This document shows positions 1 to 8,508 of a stretch of 50,265 nucleotides of DNA, piece by piece. Both the position numbers and the translations under genes were made by a program. How positions within the stretch are numbered: the first letter of the stretch is position 1; the number at the start of each line of letters is the position of its first letter. This DNA is from Sporosarcina ureae (GTDB taxonomy: Bacteria > Bacillota > Bacilli > Bacillales_A > Planococcaceae), in assembly GCF_029267015.1 (NCBI RefSeq), contig NZ_JARIEA010000014.1, forward strand, positions 1 through 50,265, written 5' to 3'. Below the pieces are notes generated by a model. It was not told the origin of the DNA, ran no database searches, and saw only the letters and a program-made list of their open reading frames with translations.

Positions 1-159
1 AAAGGGAAAATGGCTTTGCGTGTCTATCCTGCTTGGGATCAGCCGACAAGCAAGCAAGCGATGAACACACAGAAGTGGCAGTTGCCTTATTTTGTAGATA
101 TGCGTATTGCGGAACCTTTGCAAAGTAAACAGGTGTTGGCGTTGTATGGTTTTGTGTAA
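1..159 (+). CDS. C-terminal fragment of a MepB-like protein (cut by window edge)
   Basis: The reading frame is open from base 1 to a TAA at 157-159 and gives 52 residues. The segment GKMALRVYPAWDQPTSKQA followed by TQKWQLPYF resembles the C-terminal end of the MepB family, small proteins found beside some multidrug efflux genes and of unclear biochemical role. The start lies outside the window, so length and domain content cannot be judged. The assignment rests on memory of the family tail only. The gene runs toward the AT-rich accessory island and seems to be its left-hand neighbour. Confidence 0.5.
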   Translation, partial: KGKMALRVYPAWDQPTSKQAMNTQKWQLPYFVDMRIAEPLQSKQVLALYGFV

Positions 160-655
160 TCTGAATTACGCGACTTATGTAAGTATTTTACTTGATTTGC
201 AGTACAAGTAGGTTGTTCTAGTGTGTGTAAATCATCTAGTTGAGTGGTTCAAAAGCTGAAATAGTAATAAAGTTAATACCGAATTAAAACATCAAGTGGC
301 ATTGGAATTAACCATGCCATTTTGTCGTATGAACAGAGTATAGGATTTATTATGCTATACTAATGATAATTTAAGTTGAGCTTTATTTTTTAACAAATTG
401 ACTATTAGTTGCTTTGTGTAGAGCTATTCAACAATCCAGGTGGAGTTAGGATATTAAATAGTGTCAATAGGGAAATGGATATCAAAGATTTAATAATTAT
501 GTGATTTGAAAATCATTCCGATTTTTATCAGCTTTTTACGTACGAACTATTGGTTAAGGTAATAGAGGATTGTCTTAACTAATAGGAATGCTACAATTTG
601 ATGTATGAATATGTATGGTGATAAAAAGGAAATAACTAACGAAGGAGGAAAAGAT
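160..655. other. AT-rich gap without a recognisable gene
   Basis: About 500 bases between the MepB-like fragment and the ATPase gene. It is very AT-rich, has stops in all frames and shows no convincing coding stretch, repeat or strong promoter. A promoter for the downstream ATPase must lie here or be weak; I could not pick one with a good -35/-10 pair. Confidence 0.5.
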
Positions 656-3298
656 ATGTCTAAATCTTTAATGGAATTCAAAAGGTTTATAAAAGATACT
701 GAAGCCCAACTTACTGAGTACGAAAAGAAAATAATAGAAATCATTTTGAATAATTTCTCAATGATTTCGACAGTTGGAAGTCCGGGAGGAAAACGTGGGA
801 AACTTCTAGCAGATTTGATAACTAGGTATGATGATTCGAAGAAAGTAGACTTTGTTTTTAATGACTCAAGAATTCAAGCAGAAGAAGGACAGTTTATTCG
901 ACTCTCAAAGCTAATCGTTAAGAACTTTCGTGGTTTTACTAATGAAATCGTGTTGGAATTTAAAAACCCCTATACATTCGTATATGGACCGAATGGAACT
1001 GGGAAATCAAGTCTCTGTGAATCATTAGAGTATTCTCTCCTTGGTACAATACATGAGGCAGAAGCAAAACGTATAGATATAGGAAGCTATATCAAGAATG
1101 TAAATACAGGGAAAGCCGATCAACCGATTCTTAAAGGTATTGATATCAACGGTAAAGAGTTTTCAGTCAAGGCTGATCCAAATAATAATCAATTTTGTTT
1201 TATTGAGAGAAATAGAATAGAAGGGTTTTCTCGCGTTTCTGCAAATACGCCTCAAGCCCAGCAACTAAGATTAGCAGCCTTATTTGGTTTAGAAGAATTT
1301 AATAACTTTGTTATAAACTTTAATGAGAAACTTGATAATTATCTGGATTGTGTTGGAGAAAAAGCTGAACAACTTGCAATAAAAAGGAAAGAAGTGATGG
1401 TACATACAGAGCACTTAGAAAGTATCCCTGGAGAAAAAGATATAATTGATTGCCGAATATCATTATTGCTGTCGAATCATTCAGGATTTGAGAACATAGA
1501 TGAATTAAAAAGAAAGATTTTAGGTGATGAAGATAGTAAAGGTACTATTCAAAAAAACAATATTGAAATTGCAAAACTAGAAGTTCTTAAAAAAATCACA
1601 GATCCGGGAATACATGAATTTCTTGAAGATGCAAAACGCTTAAATTCATTAGTGCTAAAACAGATCAAAGCACAAGAAACACTAATGACTTATAAAGATG
1701 AATTATCGTTAAAAGATATGTATGTAGCTATTCTACAAAACAAAGAAAAGTATAAGGATTATTGTCCTGCATGCGAATCTGAATTGTACATTGAAGGAAA
1801 TCTTGTTGTTCCAAAGAACCCTTTTTCCCATGCCGAGGTTAAAATTAAAGAATTTGAAGCTGCGATAAAATTAGAAAACGAGTTATTGGAGCTTGATAGT
1901 GAAATTAATAAGGATTGGCCGCTTCTGGGGAATACACTTTTTCAAATCCTGAAGATGGCTGAGTCCATTAACTTTTCTAATGAAGCCCTCATTGGAACAC
2001 TATATCGAAAAGTCCTAGAAGATAAAGAAAATGAACAAAGATTAAATGATCTAACAACTATTAACGTTTGCTACGATGATGTATGGCTGGATTTAATAGA
2101 ACAACACAGCAAATATAACCGAGAAGTTGAGGTTGCTGAAGAACGAATCAATGTAATAAAAACTGAAAATAGTGAGCTTGAAGGGATCTTAGAGGAAATA
2201 GCTGCTATTACAGCAACTAAAAAATCTCTAGATGATCGTGAGCGAGTAGGGAAAAAAGCCATTTTGAAATTTGACCAGGTAAATAAGGAGCTTATTGAAC
2301 AGGCGGAACAAGAGAAGTCCAAAATTGAACGTAATAAGAAGTATAATGAAGCATACATTTCTTTTAAGTTACGTTTAGAAAAATATAATAGACAGCTTCC
2401 CACTACTTTAGCGGCTAATCTAAATACTAAATCTCTGGAGTTCTACAATTCAATTAATAGGAATGATCAACCTTTTGATCAGCTCGTAGGGTTAAAACTT
2501 CCAGAAAATTCTGGTGATAAAATAATGATTCGCTTTAGGGATGGACAAGATTTAGATGCATTACATATCCTTAGTGAGGGACACATTCGATGTTTAGGAC
2601 TTGCTATACTTTTGGCTAAAAATGTACAAGATAATCTTCCCATCATAATATTTGATGACGTCGTAAATGCAATTGATGACGAGCATCGGCGGGGGATTGT
2701 AGAAACAATATTAGAACATCAGGATATTAAAATTAAGCAGCTAATTATCACGACTCATGGTGAAGAGTTTATGAAGCAATTAGAAAATAGCATTTCCCCT
2801 AAAGAATACTCAAAGAAAGTTACGCGCATTGATTTTATTGAATCTTATGATCAAAAGAAGATTACTATAAAATTGGATCTACCCAGAAATTATTTAATGG
2901 TAGCAAGGCGAAGATTAGAAGAAGGTCAGGTACGTGATAGCCTAGCAAACATGAGAAGAGGGTTTGAAAATCTTATAAATACTCTTTGGATTCGAATCGC
3001 AAAAAAGTATAATGTGCAATTGTCTGTCTCAATGCGTTCACCAGGAAGGCCTCCTGAGTTGATGAGTACTGTTCATGCTTTAAGAGGTTATATTTCAAAA
3101 AATGAGATTGAAATTTATTCTGCTCTAATACCACTGTTTGATGAAATGTTGGGGAAACAGCAAAAGTATCCAGTAGAGTGGAGTTATTTAAATAAAGGTA
3201 CTCATGATGAAGAAAGAAAAGAGGATTTTGACAAGTCAGTTGTAAAAGCGATTTTAGAAATATTAGAGGAAGCAAGCGATATTATAATAAAAAATTAA
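656..3298 (+). CDS. SMC/Rad50-like ATPase with CxxC hook, putative defence ATPase
   Basis: An 880-residue ABC/SMC-type ATPase. The Walker A motif GPNGTGKSS is near residues 110-118, after the entry motif KLIVKNFRGF. The middle is long, charged and coiled-coil-like and carries CPAC at 370-373, in the place of a Rad50/RloC zinc hook. The signature region LSEGHIRCLGLA is near 638 and Walker B IIIFDDVVNAIDD near 663. About 110 residues follow, with R767-x3-E771 and H850. In PrrC/RloC anticodon nucleases an R-x3-E plus a later His is catalytic, so a tRNA-cleaving tail is possible but unproven. I chose ATG 656 over the upstream ATG 605 because AAGGAGG (642-648) lies 7 nt before it. The gene converges on a DNA methyltransferase gene, suggesting a restriction or anti-phage locus. 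Plain DNA repair remains an alternative. Confidence 0.8.
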   Translation: MSKSLMEFKRFIKDTEAQLTEYEKKIIEIILNNFSMISTVGSPGGKRGKLLADLITRYDDSKKVDFVFNDSRIQAEEGQFIRLSKLIVKNFRGFTNEIVLEFKNPYTFVYGPNGTGKSSLCESLEYSLLGTIHEAEAKRIDIGSYIKNVNTGKADQPILKGIDINGKEFSVKADPNNNQFCFIERNRIEGFSRVSANTPQAQQLRLAALFGLEEFNNFVINFNEKLDNYLDCVGEKAEQLAIKRKEVMVHTEHLESIPGEKDIIDCRISLLLSNHSGFENIDELKRKILGDEDSKGTIQKNNIEIAKLEVLKKITDPGIHEFLEDAKRLNSLVLKQIKAQETLMTYKDELSLKDMYVAILQNKEKYKDYCPACESELYIEGNLVVPKNPFSHAEVKIKEFEAAIKLENELLELDSEINKDWPLLGNTLFQILKMAESINFSNEALIGTLYRKVLEDKENEQRLNDLTTINVCYDDVWLDLIEQHSKYNREVEVAEERINVIKTENSELEGILEEIAAITATKKSLDDRERVGKKAILKFDQVNKELIEQAEQEKSKIERNKKYNEAYISFKLRLEKYNRQLPTTLAANLNTKSLEFYNSINRNDQPFDQLVGLKLPENSGDKIMIRFRDGQDLDALHILSEGHIRCLGLAILLAKNVQDNLPIIIFDDVVNAIDDEHRRGIVETILEHQDIKIKQLIITTHGEEFMKQLENSISPKEYSKKVTRIDFIESYDQKKITIKLDLPRNYLMVARRRLEEGQVRDSLANMRRGFENLINTLWIRIAKKYNVQLSVSMRSPGRPPELMSTVHALRGYISKNEIEIYSALIPLFDEMLGKQQKYPVEWSYLNKGTHDEERKEDFDKSVVKAILEILEEASDIIIKN

Positions 3299-3336
3299 AA
3301 TACCTCATACAGTCCATGACTGTATGAGGTATTTTT
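3299..3336. terminator. Bidirectional terminator between ATPase and methyltransferase genes
   Basis: A perfect 16-bp stem (3299-3314 with 3318-3333) closes a 3-nt loop and is followed by T residues on the plus strand and by A/T-rich sequence on the minus strand. It starts directly after the ATPase stop codon and can serve both convergent genes. Confidence 0.85.
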
Positions 3337-3461
3337 ATGAATTGAAACAATTGCAGAGTCTTATAGGCTTATTTTGTTTTCTGAACTTTACGTTTCACTG
3401 GTAAGCTTTGTATGAGGTTTTTTGAATTATTAATAAAAAACGTGATTATCTCTTTTTTAAA

Positions 3462-6047
3462 TTATTTACTTAGCATTCCAAAGTCATAAACCTTTTTCTC
3501 TATTTTCAGTTCTAAATTAGTGAATTTATTTCTAAATTCATCTAAACCGTCTATATCATATTTATCGACAATTTTATAAATTTGATAAAAACCAGCATCC
3601 CATTGTTCAACATTCCATTCGGGATGTTCTTGATTTGCTATAAAACGATATTTAAATGATTCCTTTAATAGATATACTGCTTGATCATAAACTTCTCTGG
3701 CTTGTTCGCTGAAATCAGTGTTTTGAATTTTATTATAAACGAATCGTTCTTCCTTTATAAAACGTAATTGTTCTTCTGTGCTATTTGCTAAATTTTGTTG
3801 TGATAATACCAAAATATCCTTGTAGCTCATAAAAAACCATTCATTTTCAATATCGTATAAGTCATCGTGATACCTAACATTAGATAATGACGATTGATAG
3901 CTGGCATTGATGTTAAACAGTGAGTAAATTAAACAGTCATTAACAAACTCACTCCATACATCTATATCTATGTCTTCGAGATTAGGGCTCTTAAAGTTAT
4001 CCATATCATTTAACCAAGAATGCTGTACTGATTTCCTTGCAGCGAATGTGACTATTACACGTTCGAAATTTTCTGGAGTGATGGAAACTCCATTAGCCAT
4101 ATATGCAGATCCACTTAGTATAAAGACATCTCTCTGAGATTTATAAATATTATTTGCTACAGAAACAAAGTAACCTATTGAATTAGAAAGTAATCTCCCA
4201 CGAAATCCTTTATTTTCATTAACATTAAAGACAGAACTAAATTGAGGGTATGGCATTTCTTTATAATCTCTTCGTCCTTGATTTGGTTCCCTTAACCATT
4301 TGGATAAAAATTCATCATTAGAGACTAGTTGGATTGACTTGTTTTCTTTATGAACAATACCACTTTCGGTAGATTCCTCAACGGTGAACTCAAATAGTTC
4401 ATTATAGTCTTTTTCAACTTTATCTCGTTGCTTATAAACACTGAAAGTTACTGCCCAAATATTTCTAACATCGGAAAACTCTCCTGCATTGAACAACATA
4501 CCTTTTTTATACTCGAACTGGGAATGCAATTTCTGATTAAAACCTTCCCAGTAACTTCCACCGGCTAAAAATTGTGTTTTACTGAAGAAGGCTATATATA
4601 CATTGGATAAATTAAAGTCGTCCTTTAATTTTAAAATACGATAAAAGAACTGAGCGTATAGTTGTTGCGAGGCAGCTCCCATTTTGTCATTCAACATGAT
4701 TTTATTTATTTCTGTTTGTGCTATATTTTCTTTAGATGTTCCACTTGCCCCTGCATCATTCGCTGTAGCGTAGGGGGGGTTAGCAAAAAAGATAATAGGT
4801 TTATCATTTTTTAAGTCTTCAAATAATTGCTTAGACATCTTAACTTTATTCGGATCGGTATCAGGATTAATTTCAACATCATCATTCAAAAAATCGTACT
4901 GAAAGCTGATTGAGCCTTTGTTGTAGTTACTACCAATGTCTAGCTCTTCTTGATGTAGTGTTGAACTATATAGATTACTGAATTGATAGTCCCTAGTTAG
5001 GTTCTTAGCTCCTGCTGCAGGATCCCATACAGTAAAGTCCTGTCGCCAATTATCTCCAATAATCTCAGAAATTATTTCATTTGCTCGGTTTGACCAAATA
5101 GTGGGTGTCCAGAAGTCACCTGAAAAACGTCTAGTTGTTTCTTCAATGAGTCTATCTGCTATAGCTCTTAATCTGTCCTGCTCTGCAATTGTGTATTTAC
5201 GCTCATATCTAGAAAAGAAAGAACTAAAAGCAACAGTATCCAACTTGACTAATCTTCCGTTAGGTAAGTGTAATGTGTTTTTCATTTTTGGTACAGGGTA
5301 CAAGTGTTTGTCTCCTAGGATTGATTGGATAAATATAGATACTAAAAGGTGAGGTTCTTTAGCAGGATCTAACCCTATTTTAATTTTACGACTGTCAGAG
5401 AAAATCATCCTAATAAATTCATCGAACACAATTCTTATGTTTGCTTCAGCTACTCTAATTTTGAACATTTCTCCATCATTGTTTACTAAACTATCAATAG
5501 CTTCGAGCACTTCATTAATGTTAAATTGTGGTGCTGCAATATCGAATACAAATGATGATAAATTAGGATCTTCATTTAACTTTCTTAATAAATCGATGTT
5601 ATGATTTGGGGCATCACTTGGAGCGATATTCCAGTCATAATCTTCATTTAAATAATGATAAAGAACAGGGGCATAGACAACAAACATTTCTTGTTCGTCC
5701 CCACTAAAGATAACGTTCGGTAGTTCTTCTCCATTTTGTTCGAATTTTTTTAGATAGTAGACAACTTGTGCTATGATTCTCGCTCTTGTTGTTATCTGTG
5801 TAAGAGTTGTCCCCTTTTTGAATTCCATTAGCATTCGTAATACTAAAACAAATCCCCCTGAACGTAGGTAACCATCACTCCCAAAGGGTCTGTTCATTAT
5901 AGCTCCTTGAGTACCATCAATGTATTTCTTTTGGAAAATCCTTTTGTAGGCTTGTTCTACATCAGCTTCATCTTTAGCATTTTTTAATGATCTTAAAAAC
6001 TCTTTGTTATCATTTCCCGTTATTTTATTTGTAGATTTTTTATACAT
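3462..6047 (-). CDS. N6-adenine DNA methyltransferase (Eco57I/type I-like fold)
   Basis: An 861-residue protein with a SAM-binding motif I reading WDPAAGAKNLTRDY around D342 and the catalytic motif IV NPPY at 423-426, the signature of gamma-class N6-adenine methyltransferases. An N-terminal helical part of about 300 residues precedes the catalytic domain, and a C-terminal part of about 400 residues could hold target recognition. I see no nuclease motif of the PD-(D/E)xK type, but a diverged one could be missed. ATG 6047 is preferred over GTG 6059 because a GGGG-rich Shine-Dalgarno lies 6 nt before it. It starts 19 nt after the small membrane-protein gene, so the two form an operon. It faces the SMC-like ATPase and may protect host DNA from that system. 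Confidence 0.8.
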   Translation of the reverse strand: MYKKSTNKITGNDNKEFLRSLKNAKDEADVEQAYKRIFQKKYIDGTQGAIMNRPFGSDGYLRSGGFVLVLRMLMEFKKGTTLTQITTRARIIAQVVYYLKKFEQNGEELPNVIFSGDEQEMFVVYAPVLYHYLNEDYDWNIAPSDAPNHNIDLLRKLNEDPNLSSFVFDIAAPQFNINEVLEAIDSLVNNDGEMFKIRVAEANIRIVFDEFIRMIFSDSRKIKIGLDPAKEPHLLVSIFIQSILGDKHLYPVPKMKNTLHLPNGRLVKLDTVAFSSFFSRYERKYTIAEQDRLRAIADRLIEETTRRFSGDFWTPTIWSNRANEIISEIIGDNWRQDFTVWDPAAGAKNLTRDYQFSNLYSSTLHQEELDIGSNYNKGSISFQYDFLNDDVEINPDTDPNKVKMSKQLFEDLKNDKPIIFFANPPYATANDAGASGTSKENIAQTEINKIMLNDKMGAASQQLYAQFFYRILKLKDDFNLSNVYIAFFSKTQFLAGGSYWEGFNQKLHSQFEYKKGMLFNAGEFSDVRNIWAVTFSVYKQRDKVEKDYNELFEFTVEESTESGIVHKENKSIQLVSNDEFLSKWLREPNQGRRDYKEMPYPQFSSVFNVNENKGFRGRLLSNSIGYFVSVANNIYKSQRDVFILSGSAYMANGVSITPENFERVIVTFAARKSVQHSWLNDMDNFKSPNLEDIDIDVWSEFVNDCLIYSLFNINASYQSSLSNVRYHDDLYDIENEWFFMSYKDILVLSQQNLANSTEEQLRFIKEERFVYNKIQNTDFSEQAREVYDQAVYLLKESFKYRFIANQEHPEWNVEQWDAGFYQIYKIVDKYDIDGLDEFRNKFTNLELKIEKKVYDFGMLSK

Positions 6048-6066
6048 TATATTCCCCACTTAGAGT

Positions 6067-6381
6067 TTATTTTCCTCTTTTTCCGTTTCTACCAAAAGCT
6101 TCTTGCATTATCATATTGCTGATTTCTGGTTTATCCAAAAGCTTTTCTATAAAGTTCCCAGCTAGGTCTGTTTGTTTTGTCTCTTCATAAAGTTTAGCTT
6201 GTCCAGCAATTTCAGCTTCCATCTTTTCTAAATTATATCTATGCTCCTTTTCAATCTTTTCTAAATCCTTTTCGTGCCTTGCTTCTAGTTTTCTTAGTTC
6301 ACCTTTACCTTTCCTAACCGCTGCAATGTAGGACGAGAATGAAGTTAAGATAGCTACAATAACTGGAATCCATATATCCAA
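6067..6381 (-). CDS. Small membrane-anchored coiled-coil protein
   Basis: About 104 residues. A single N-terminal membrane segment (DIWIPVIVAILTSFSSYIAA) is followed by a strongly charged helix rich in K and E (roughly residues 22-65), predicted by eye to be a coiled coil, and a basic C-terminus. TTG 6381 is preferred to GTG 6390 because the GAGGTG ribosome-binding site then sits 6 nt away; with GTG 6390 it would overlap the start codon. It is the first gene of the methyltransferase operon. I do not recognise a family; similar topology occurs in phage and plasmid accessory proteins. Function unknown. Confidence 0.6.
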   Translation of the reverse strand: MDIWIPVIVAILTSFSSYIAAVRKGKGELRKLEARHEKDLEKIEKEHRYNLEKMEAEIAGQAKLYEETKQTDLAGNFIEKLLDKPEISNMIMQEAFGRNGKRGK

Positions 6382-6723
6382 GTGATACACCTCATTTCTA
6401 ATGCTTTAAATATACCATTTTATTAATCATACAGATTATATACTTAAAGAGGGGAACCTTTATTTATTACGTAGTGATACCATTCATGAAAATAATTCGA
6501 AAGTTAATAATAGAATAAAGGTATTCCTTGGTTACCGTTTGTGACGAGACAAGGTGTTCCGTTAATGGCAGATAAAACAGCATAATGTTGTACTGGCTAA
6601 TGCAATGAATGCTGGGTATCCCTTACGCCGCAATAGCTCTCGATAATTCAACACGGTTATTTTTTCTGTTCATTTGAAAGACTTAATCATTCTCGATAAA
6701 GGAGCTTTTAGGTGCTTCTTATA
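6382..6723. other. Intergenic region with no gene
   Basis: About 340 bases between the small membrane-protein gene and the resolvase gene. No open frame of useful length is present. It should hold the promoter of the minus-strand methyltransferase operon and the end of the resolvase transcript, but I could not identify either with confidence. It may be the eroded edge of a mobile element. Confidence 0.45.
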
Positions 6724-7341
6724 TTATAATGTGCTAGATGTTTCTTCTTCGAGTACTTTCACTAATTTATAAAAACTAGTTTTCTTAACTCCAGATTCCC
6801 TCATAGCTTCCACAGCTGTTATTTCTCTAGCTTTCCATTTTCTATAAACCTCTTTAAACTCTTCTGAAAGCAGAACTTTAGGTCTTCCAAACTGAACCCC
6901 ATTTTGCAATGCCAAATCAATACCTTCACGCTGCCGTTTTCGAATGCGTTCTCGTTCCTCTTCAGCCATCCAGGAAAGGATCTGCAAAACCAGATCTGCA
7001 ATAAACGTCCCCATACTATCTTTGTATTGCGTCGTATCGAGTAACGGCATATCCATCACAATAATATCGGCTTCGATGTTTTTCGTCAGGTCATTCCATT
7101 CCTGTAGGATTTCTTCTTTGTTCCGACCAAACCGATCCAGCGAATGGATATACAATATGTCGCCTCTTCGGATGATTTGTTTAAGCAATTGATAGTTTAC
7201 ACGTTCAAAGTTCTTTCCGCTTTGCTTATCCAAATAAATATCGCGTTCATTAATACCCAATTTTTTCATAGCTTCCAATTGCCGACCTTCATTTTGATCT
7301 TTACTACTGACGCGTATGTAACCAAATTTACGTTGCTCCAT
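6724..7341 (-). CDS. Serine recombinase (resolvase/invertase family)
   Basis: A 205-residue small serine recombinase. The N-terminal catalytic domain begins FGYIRVSSKDQNEGRQ, with the nucleophilic Ser in RVS (residue 12), and has LYIHSLDRFGRN (the conserved Arg pair) and the E-helix region EEERERIRKRQREGIDLA. The C-terminal part GRPKVLL...SGVKKTSFYKLV is a helix-turn-helix. The length is normal for a Tn3/plasmid-type resolvase. ATG 7341 is preceded by GAGGTGG. Inverted repeats at 7389-7510 just upstream look like its res site. No transposase gene is present, so it is either a plasmid/transposon leftover or a stand-alone resolvase. Confidence 0.9.
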   Translation of the reverse strand: MEQRKFGYIRVSSKDQNEGRQLEAMKKLGINERDIYLDKQSGKNFERVNYQLLKQIIRRGDILYIHSLDRFGRNKEEILQEWNDLTKNIEADIIVMDMPLLDTTQYKDSMGTFIADLVLQILSWMAEEERERIRKRQREGIDLALQNGVQFGRPKVLLSEEFKEVYRKWKAREITAVEAMRESGVKKTSFYKLVKVLEEETSSTL

Positions 7342-7388
7342 AATCCACCTCGAAAAGAAATTCTTTTCCCTCATTATACCTGAAAAGC

Positions 7389-7510
7389 GTCCGCAAAAGT
7401 ATGTGCAAATTAATGAACGTTCGTAAAGTGTTTCGATACATTTGCGGACAATCTTTTCGCTGTTTTTGAATCCTTTTTAAAGCGTTCATAAAAGTGTACT
7501 TTTAGGAACG
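7389..7510. repeat. Candidate resolvase recombination (res) site with two inverted repeats
   Basis: Two dyads lie upstream of the resolvase gene. The first pairs gtccgcaaa (7389-7397) with tttgcggac (7441-7449). The second is a 28-bp imperfect palindrome at 7483-7510 (12 of 14 positions symmetric), the usual size of a resolvase-dimer subsite with a central crossover dinucleotide. A multi-subsite res beside its resolvase gene is standard for this family. The binding itself is an inference. Confidence 0.5.
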
Positions 7511-7595
7511 TGAAGGTTCCGAATTTTTTGTGGATTTGAGAACAATGATAAATCTGAACAGCATCGGAATTTACAATTACAAATATTATACTTAG

Positions 7596-7733
7596 AAGTT
7601 GCAAAAAACTTATTTGCTAGAAAGAGCGAATCTATTAAAAGAACATTACGAAAAAGAATCTGCATTATACGCTTATAGTGCGTATAATTCTAAAACTAAA
7701 CTATACTTAACCCGAGAGAGATTTGGTAATTAA
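7596..7733 (+). pseudogene. Possible C-terminal remnant of a gene
   Basis: A 45-codon open stretch, bounded on its 5' side by TAG and ending in TAA, encodes a protein-like sequence rich in alternating K, E, L and Y (ERANLLKEHYEKESALYAY). It lacks a plausible start and ribosome-binding site. It may be the tail of a gene cut by the insertion that brought the resolvase, or chance. I recognise no family. Confidence 0.2.
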
Positions 7734-7790
7734 ATTTAACCTAAAGCAATCTAGTGCAAAGATAGTTGAATACTTGAATACCGATATACT

Positions 7791-7833
7791 AAAGAAGTGC
7801 TTAGTTTCTCATTAAACTAAGCACTTCTTTATG
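7791..7833. terminator. Strong terminator hairpin, 17-bp perfect stem
   Basis: The arm 7791-7807 pairs perfectly with 7814-7830 around a 6-nt loop, with A residues before and T residues at the end of the stem. No intact gene precedes it on the plus strand, which supports the idea that the stretch before it is a gene remnant whose terminator survived. Confidence 0.75.
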
Positions 7834-8010
7834 TAAAAATAACATATCTAAGTTGTTGTGTTGACGTTTTTCTAATTTTAACACAATTTCATATATTTAT
7901 GTCTTGATCACTAGTCTAAACGCAGATTATATTAAGTAAAATATAGTTTTTGAAAAATCAAGTCACCATTTCGTATGTTCAAGTGTGTTAGTAGTGAAGG
8001 GAGTTGAGGG

Positions 8011-8508
8011 ATGTTGCGACAAAAGTGGTCGGATGAACGAGATGCAAATCGAATGGTTGATACATATGGCAATATGTTATTTAGTATTTGCCTGGTTATT
8101 TTATGTAATGAGAAAGATGCAGAGGATGCCGTACAAGATACTTTTATGACGTATTTAACGAAATCTCCAACTTTTAATGATTCGGAACATGAGAAGGCTT
8201 GGTTGATAACGATTGCCACGAATCGCTGTAAGAATATGAGAAGGTACAATATTATTCGTAAGCATTTAGATATCAATGATTTACAACTATATTCCAAGAA
8301 TAATCAAAACCATGATCTACTCGACTACTTAATGAGATTGCCAACTAAACATAAAGTGGTCTTGTTACTTTATTATGTGGAAGGTTATAAAGTCGATGAA
8401 ATAGCAAAAATCCTTGTCATTACTACGTCAGCCGTGAAAAAGCGATTACAACGGGGAAGAGAGCTTCTTCGAGAAAGATATCGAAAGGAGAATGAATATG
8501 GATTTTGA
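8011..8508 (+). CDS. ECF-family RNA polymerase sigma factor
   Basis: A 165-residue sigma-70 family protein with only regions 2 and 4, as usual for extracytoplasmic-function sigma factors. Region 2 is seen as NEKDAEDAVQDTFMTYL and KAWLITIATNRCKNMRR (residues about 30-77). Region 4 is LPTKHKVVLLLYYVEGYKVDEIAKIL with the helix-turn-helix TTSAVKKRLQRGRELLRERY (about 110-160). ATG 8011 follows AAGGGAG. The next gene overlaps it by 11 nt and encodes a membrane protein, the usual arrangement for a sigma factor and its membrane-bound regulator. The stimulus cannot be read from the sequence. Confidence 0.92.
   Translation: MLRQKWSDERDANRMVDTYGNMLFSICLVILCNEKDAEDAVQDTFMTYLTKSPTFNDSEHEKAWLITIATNRCKNMRRYNIIRKHLDINDLQLYSKNNQNHDLLDYLMRLPTKHKVVLLLYYVEGYKVDEIAKILVITTSAVKKRLQRGRELLRERYRKENEYGF

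Noticed and set aside
7861..7890. Sigma-A promoter TTGACG before the ECF sigma gene
   Set aside because: No acceptable -10 element lies 16-18 bp downstream.
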